This document shows positions 62,860 to 64,000 of a DNA stretch of 64,000 nucleotides, piece by piece; position 1 is the first letter of the stretch; the number at the start of each line of letters is the position of its first letter. The DNA is from Thereva unica (lineage: Eukaryota > Arthropoda > Insecta > Diptera > Therevidae), in contig OX465283.1 in NCBI GenBank assembly GCA_949987705.1, forward strand, positions 72,301,720 to 72,365,719, in the 5' to 3' direction. Under the pieces are notes generated by a model, which was given only the letters and a program-made list of their open reading frames with translations, was not told the origin of the DNA and made no database searches. The position numbers and the translations under genes are program-made.

Positions 62860-63699
62860 AGTGTTAAAGGTAAAGCTAATCGAAAAGAGAACCTTATCAA
62901 TCCGAGATCGCTATTCTTTCCAGATTTGTTTATTTTTTTCATTATACTTTTTTCCTACCGCGGACAGTGCAAGCATAACCTTATTTTATTTAAAGGCGTT
63001 GCAACACATGCGGGATTTTTGATAGTGGGGTGGCATACACGGAGCATAACGTCAAGACTAAAAAAACGGTTTTTAGGACAGAGAGGCAGAAGGAAGAAAG
63101 AAAGTTGTTGTAACTTTTTGAACAGAAATTTTGGCGTAAAAACTAACACATGCTCAAATGTATCTTCTTATATTCTTCTTCTTAGGGACTGATATTGACA
63201 GATCTCTTTGTTATTCGCGTTCGAGGTGTGCACACATCGATATTCCGTGTAGGGTTAATAAAGTTACTCTCGGTAAAATAAATACCCATGCACGCCGAGA
63301 TCATAAAAAACCGTTTTTTTTAGTTTTGATATTACGATCCGTGTATGCGAGCCTATTTGTAATGCTAATTGTGAAATTATTAAAAACTTAAAATTAAACA
63401 CTCCAAAATAACAAATAGGTATTTTCTTTCAAACTTTCCTACTTTGTCACTAACGCAAACAGCCCGACCAAAAGTGACAACAAAAGTGCAATAAAAACGA
63501 CTGTCAGCACACCAAATAAGCCGTCGTTTATGTCAGCAGATTTTACACGACAAGAATCGACTATGAGCACACCGCTGTATTAGTTTCACTTCTTATGACA
63601 GCAAATACGACTTTCAGTGCAGGGGTCTCGTTTTCATTTCGTTTTGTCTTCGGAAGTACAGGCCCAGTTTTTATTAATTTACCCAAGTTCTTAAATACT
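62860..63699. other. no recognisable gene
   Basis: A/T-rich sequence with only short frames. A few GACT/AGCACAC repeats occur near 63490-63580. Nothing I can name. Confidence 0.5.
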
Positions 63700-63951
63700 G
63701 GGGCCGGTTCGTGTATGTCGAAAACGAAAATTTTTTTTCGTCCCGGGTTCGCGTAAGTCGAAAAAATTGAAAATTTTCGTCTGAAGCCGACGAAAGGCAC
63801 TTGAAAGCTCTAGGGTTATCGAGTTGTTGCATTAGGACACGAACAATTTTCTTTCGACCTATGCAAACGCTAAAATTTTCGTCGACAAAATTTTTCGACT
63901 TCAATTTCTTTTCGTTCGATTATCGTCGTTCGCCATACACAAACCGGCCCC
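63700..63951. mobile_element. GGGGCC-ended MITE, copy 3
   Basis: Inverted ends GGGGCCGGTTCGTGTATGTC and CCATACACAAACCGGCCCC, 252 bp, with CGAAAATTTT-rich inner arms. The bases right of it (TGGATCTGCC) are the same as right of the copy at 48377. Confidence 0.7.
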
Positions 63952-64000
63952 TGGATCTGCCCCGTTTTCGAGCAAGGCCCTCAATTGTTTCCACGCTATG

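Noticed and set aside
1..64000. Free virus, bacterial or CRISPR content
   Set aside because: Virus-like genes lie inside elements with terminal repeats and target duplications; no bacterial operons, ribosome-binding patterns or spaced repeat arrays were seen.

Overview
The window is eukaryotic, most likely an insect and probably a higher fly. It holds errantivirus-like and BEL/Pao LTR elements with env genes, RTE-like and LOA-like LINEs, a Maverick/Polinton, a Helitron, a PIF/Harbinger element with two 67-nt introns, pogo and hAT-type elements, and AT-rich spacers. I found no host gene, rRNA, tRNA or CRISPR array. Almost every base that can be assigned belongs to a transposable element, and many elements sit inside one another. 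Most boundaries below were set by matching terminal repeats together with target-site duplications (TSDs) read by eye.

Block 1 (1-17000). A minus-strand Ty3/gypsy element (389-16903, LTRs about 324 bp, TSD GCTCT) landed in a short inverted-repeat element. Its gag is split by a plus-strand errantivirus-like element (4281-14440, LTRs over 1.2 kb, TSD CCTA) that keeps gag, protease and an env tail but has lost RT, RNase H and integrase. The 3' LTR of that element is split by an apparently intact PIF/Harbinger transposon (11286-14149, TSD TTT) carrying a Myb/SANT-like gene and a three-exon DDE transposase.

Block 2 (17000-20860) is a patchwork of degenerate hAT, RTE-like and LOA-like fragments with a 414-bp hAT-type MITE.

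Block 3 (about 20730-60350). The frame is one old minus-strand RTE-like LINE, endonuclease at the right and RT toward the left, opened by three LTR insertions. (a) A second gypsy element (20867-44053, TSD AGCG) contains a long-inverted-repeat, foldback-like element. That in turn contains a 15.5-kb Maverick/Polinton (24351-39879, TSD CCCGAC). The gypsy also holds a Zator/Harbinger-type element (40052-41703, TSD TAA). (b) A solo LTR (44580-47353, TSD ATTG) contains a deleted Helitron. (c) A BEL/Pao element with an F-type env (49100-59271, TSD GTTGG, LTRs apparently identical) has its RT split by a 3.2-kb DNA element, which itself contains a pogo element, two MITEs and a LOA fragment.

The Polinton carries the expected replication and virion modules: protein-primed DNA polymerase B, integrase with chromodomain, packaging ATPase, major and minor capsid proteins, cysteine protease, a phospholipase-A2/hydrophobic virion protein, a collagen-like fibre protein and several small unknowns. 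Several reading frames carry single stops or frameshifts, so this copy is recently dead. Between integrase and the right inverted repeat lies a minus-strand ORF with a clear PPP1R15/GADD34/ICP34.5-type PP1-binding domain. It looks like a captured eIF2-alpha phosphatase regulator and is the most interesting item in the window.

Block 4 (60350-64000) has little coding content: a second BEL gag fragment, a degenerate gypsy integrase tail, short tandem repeats and two MITEs with GGGGCC ends.
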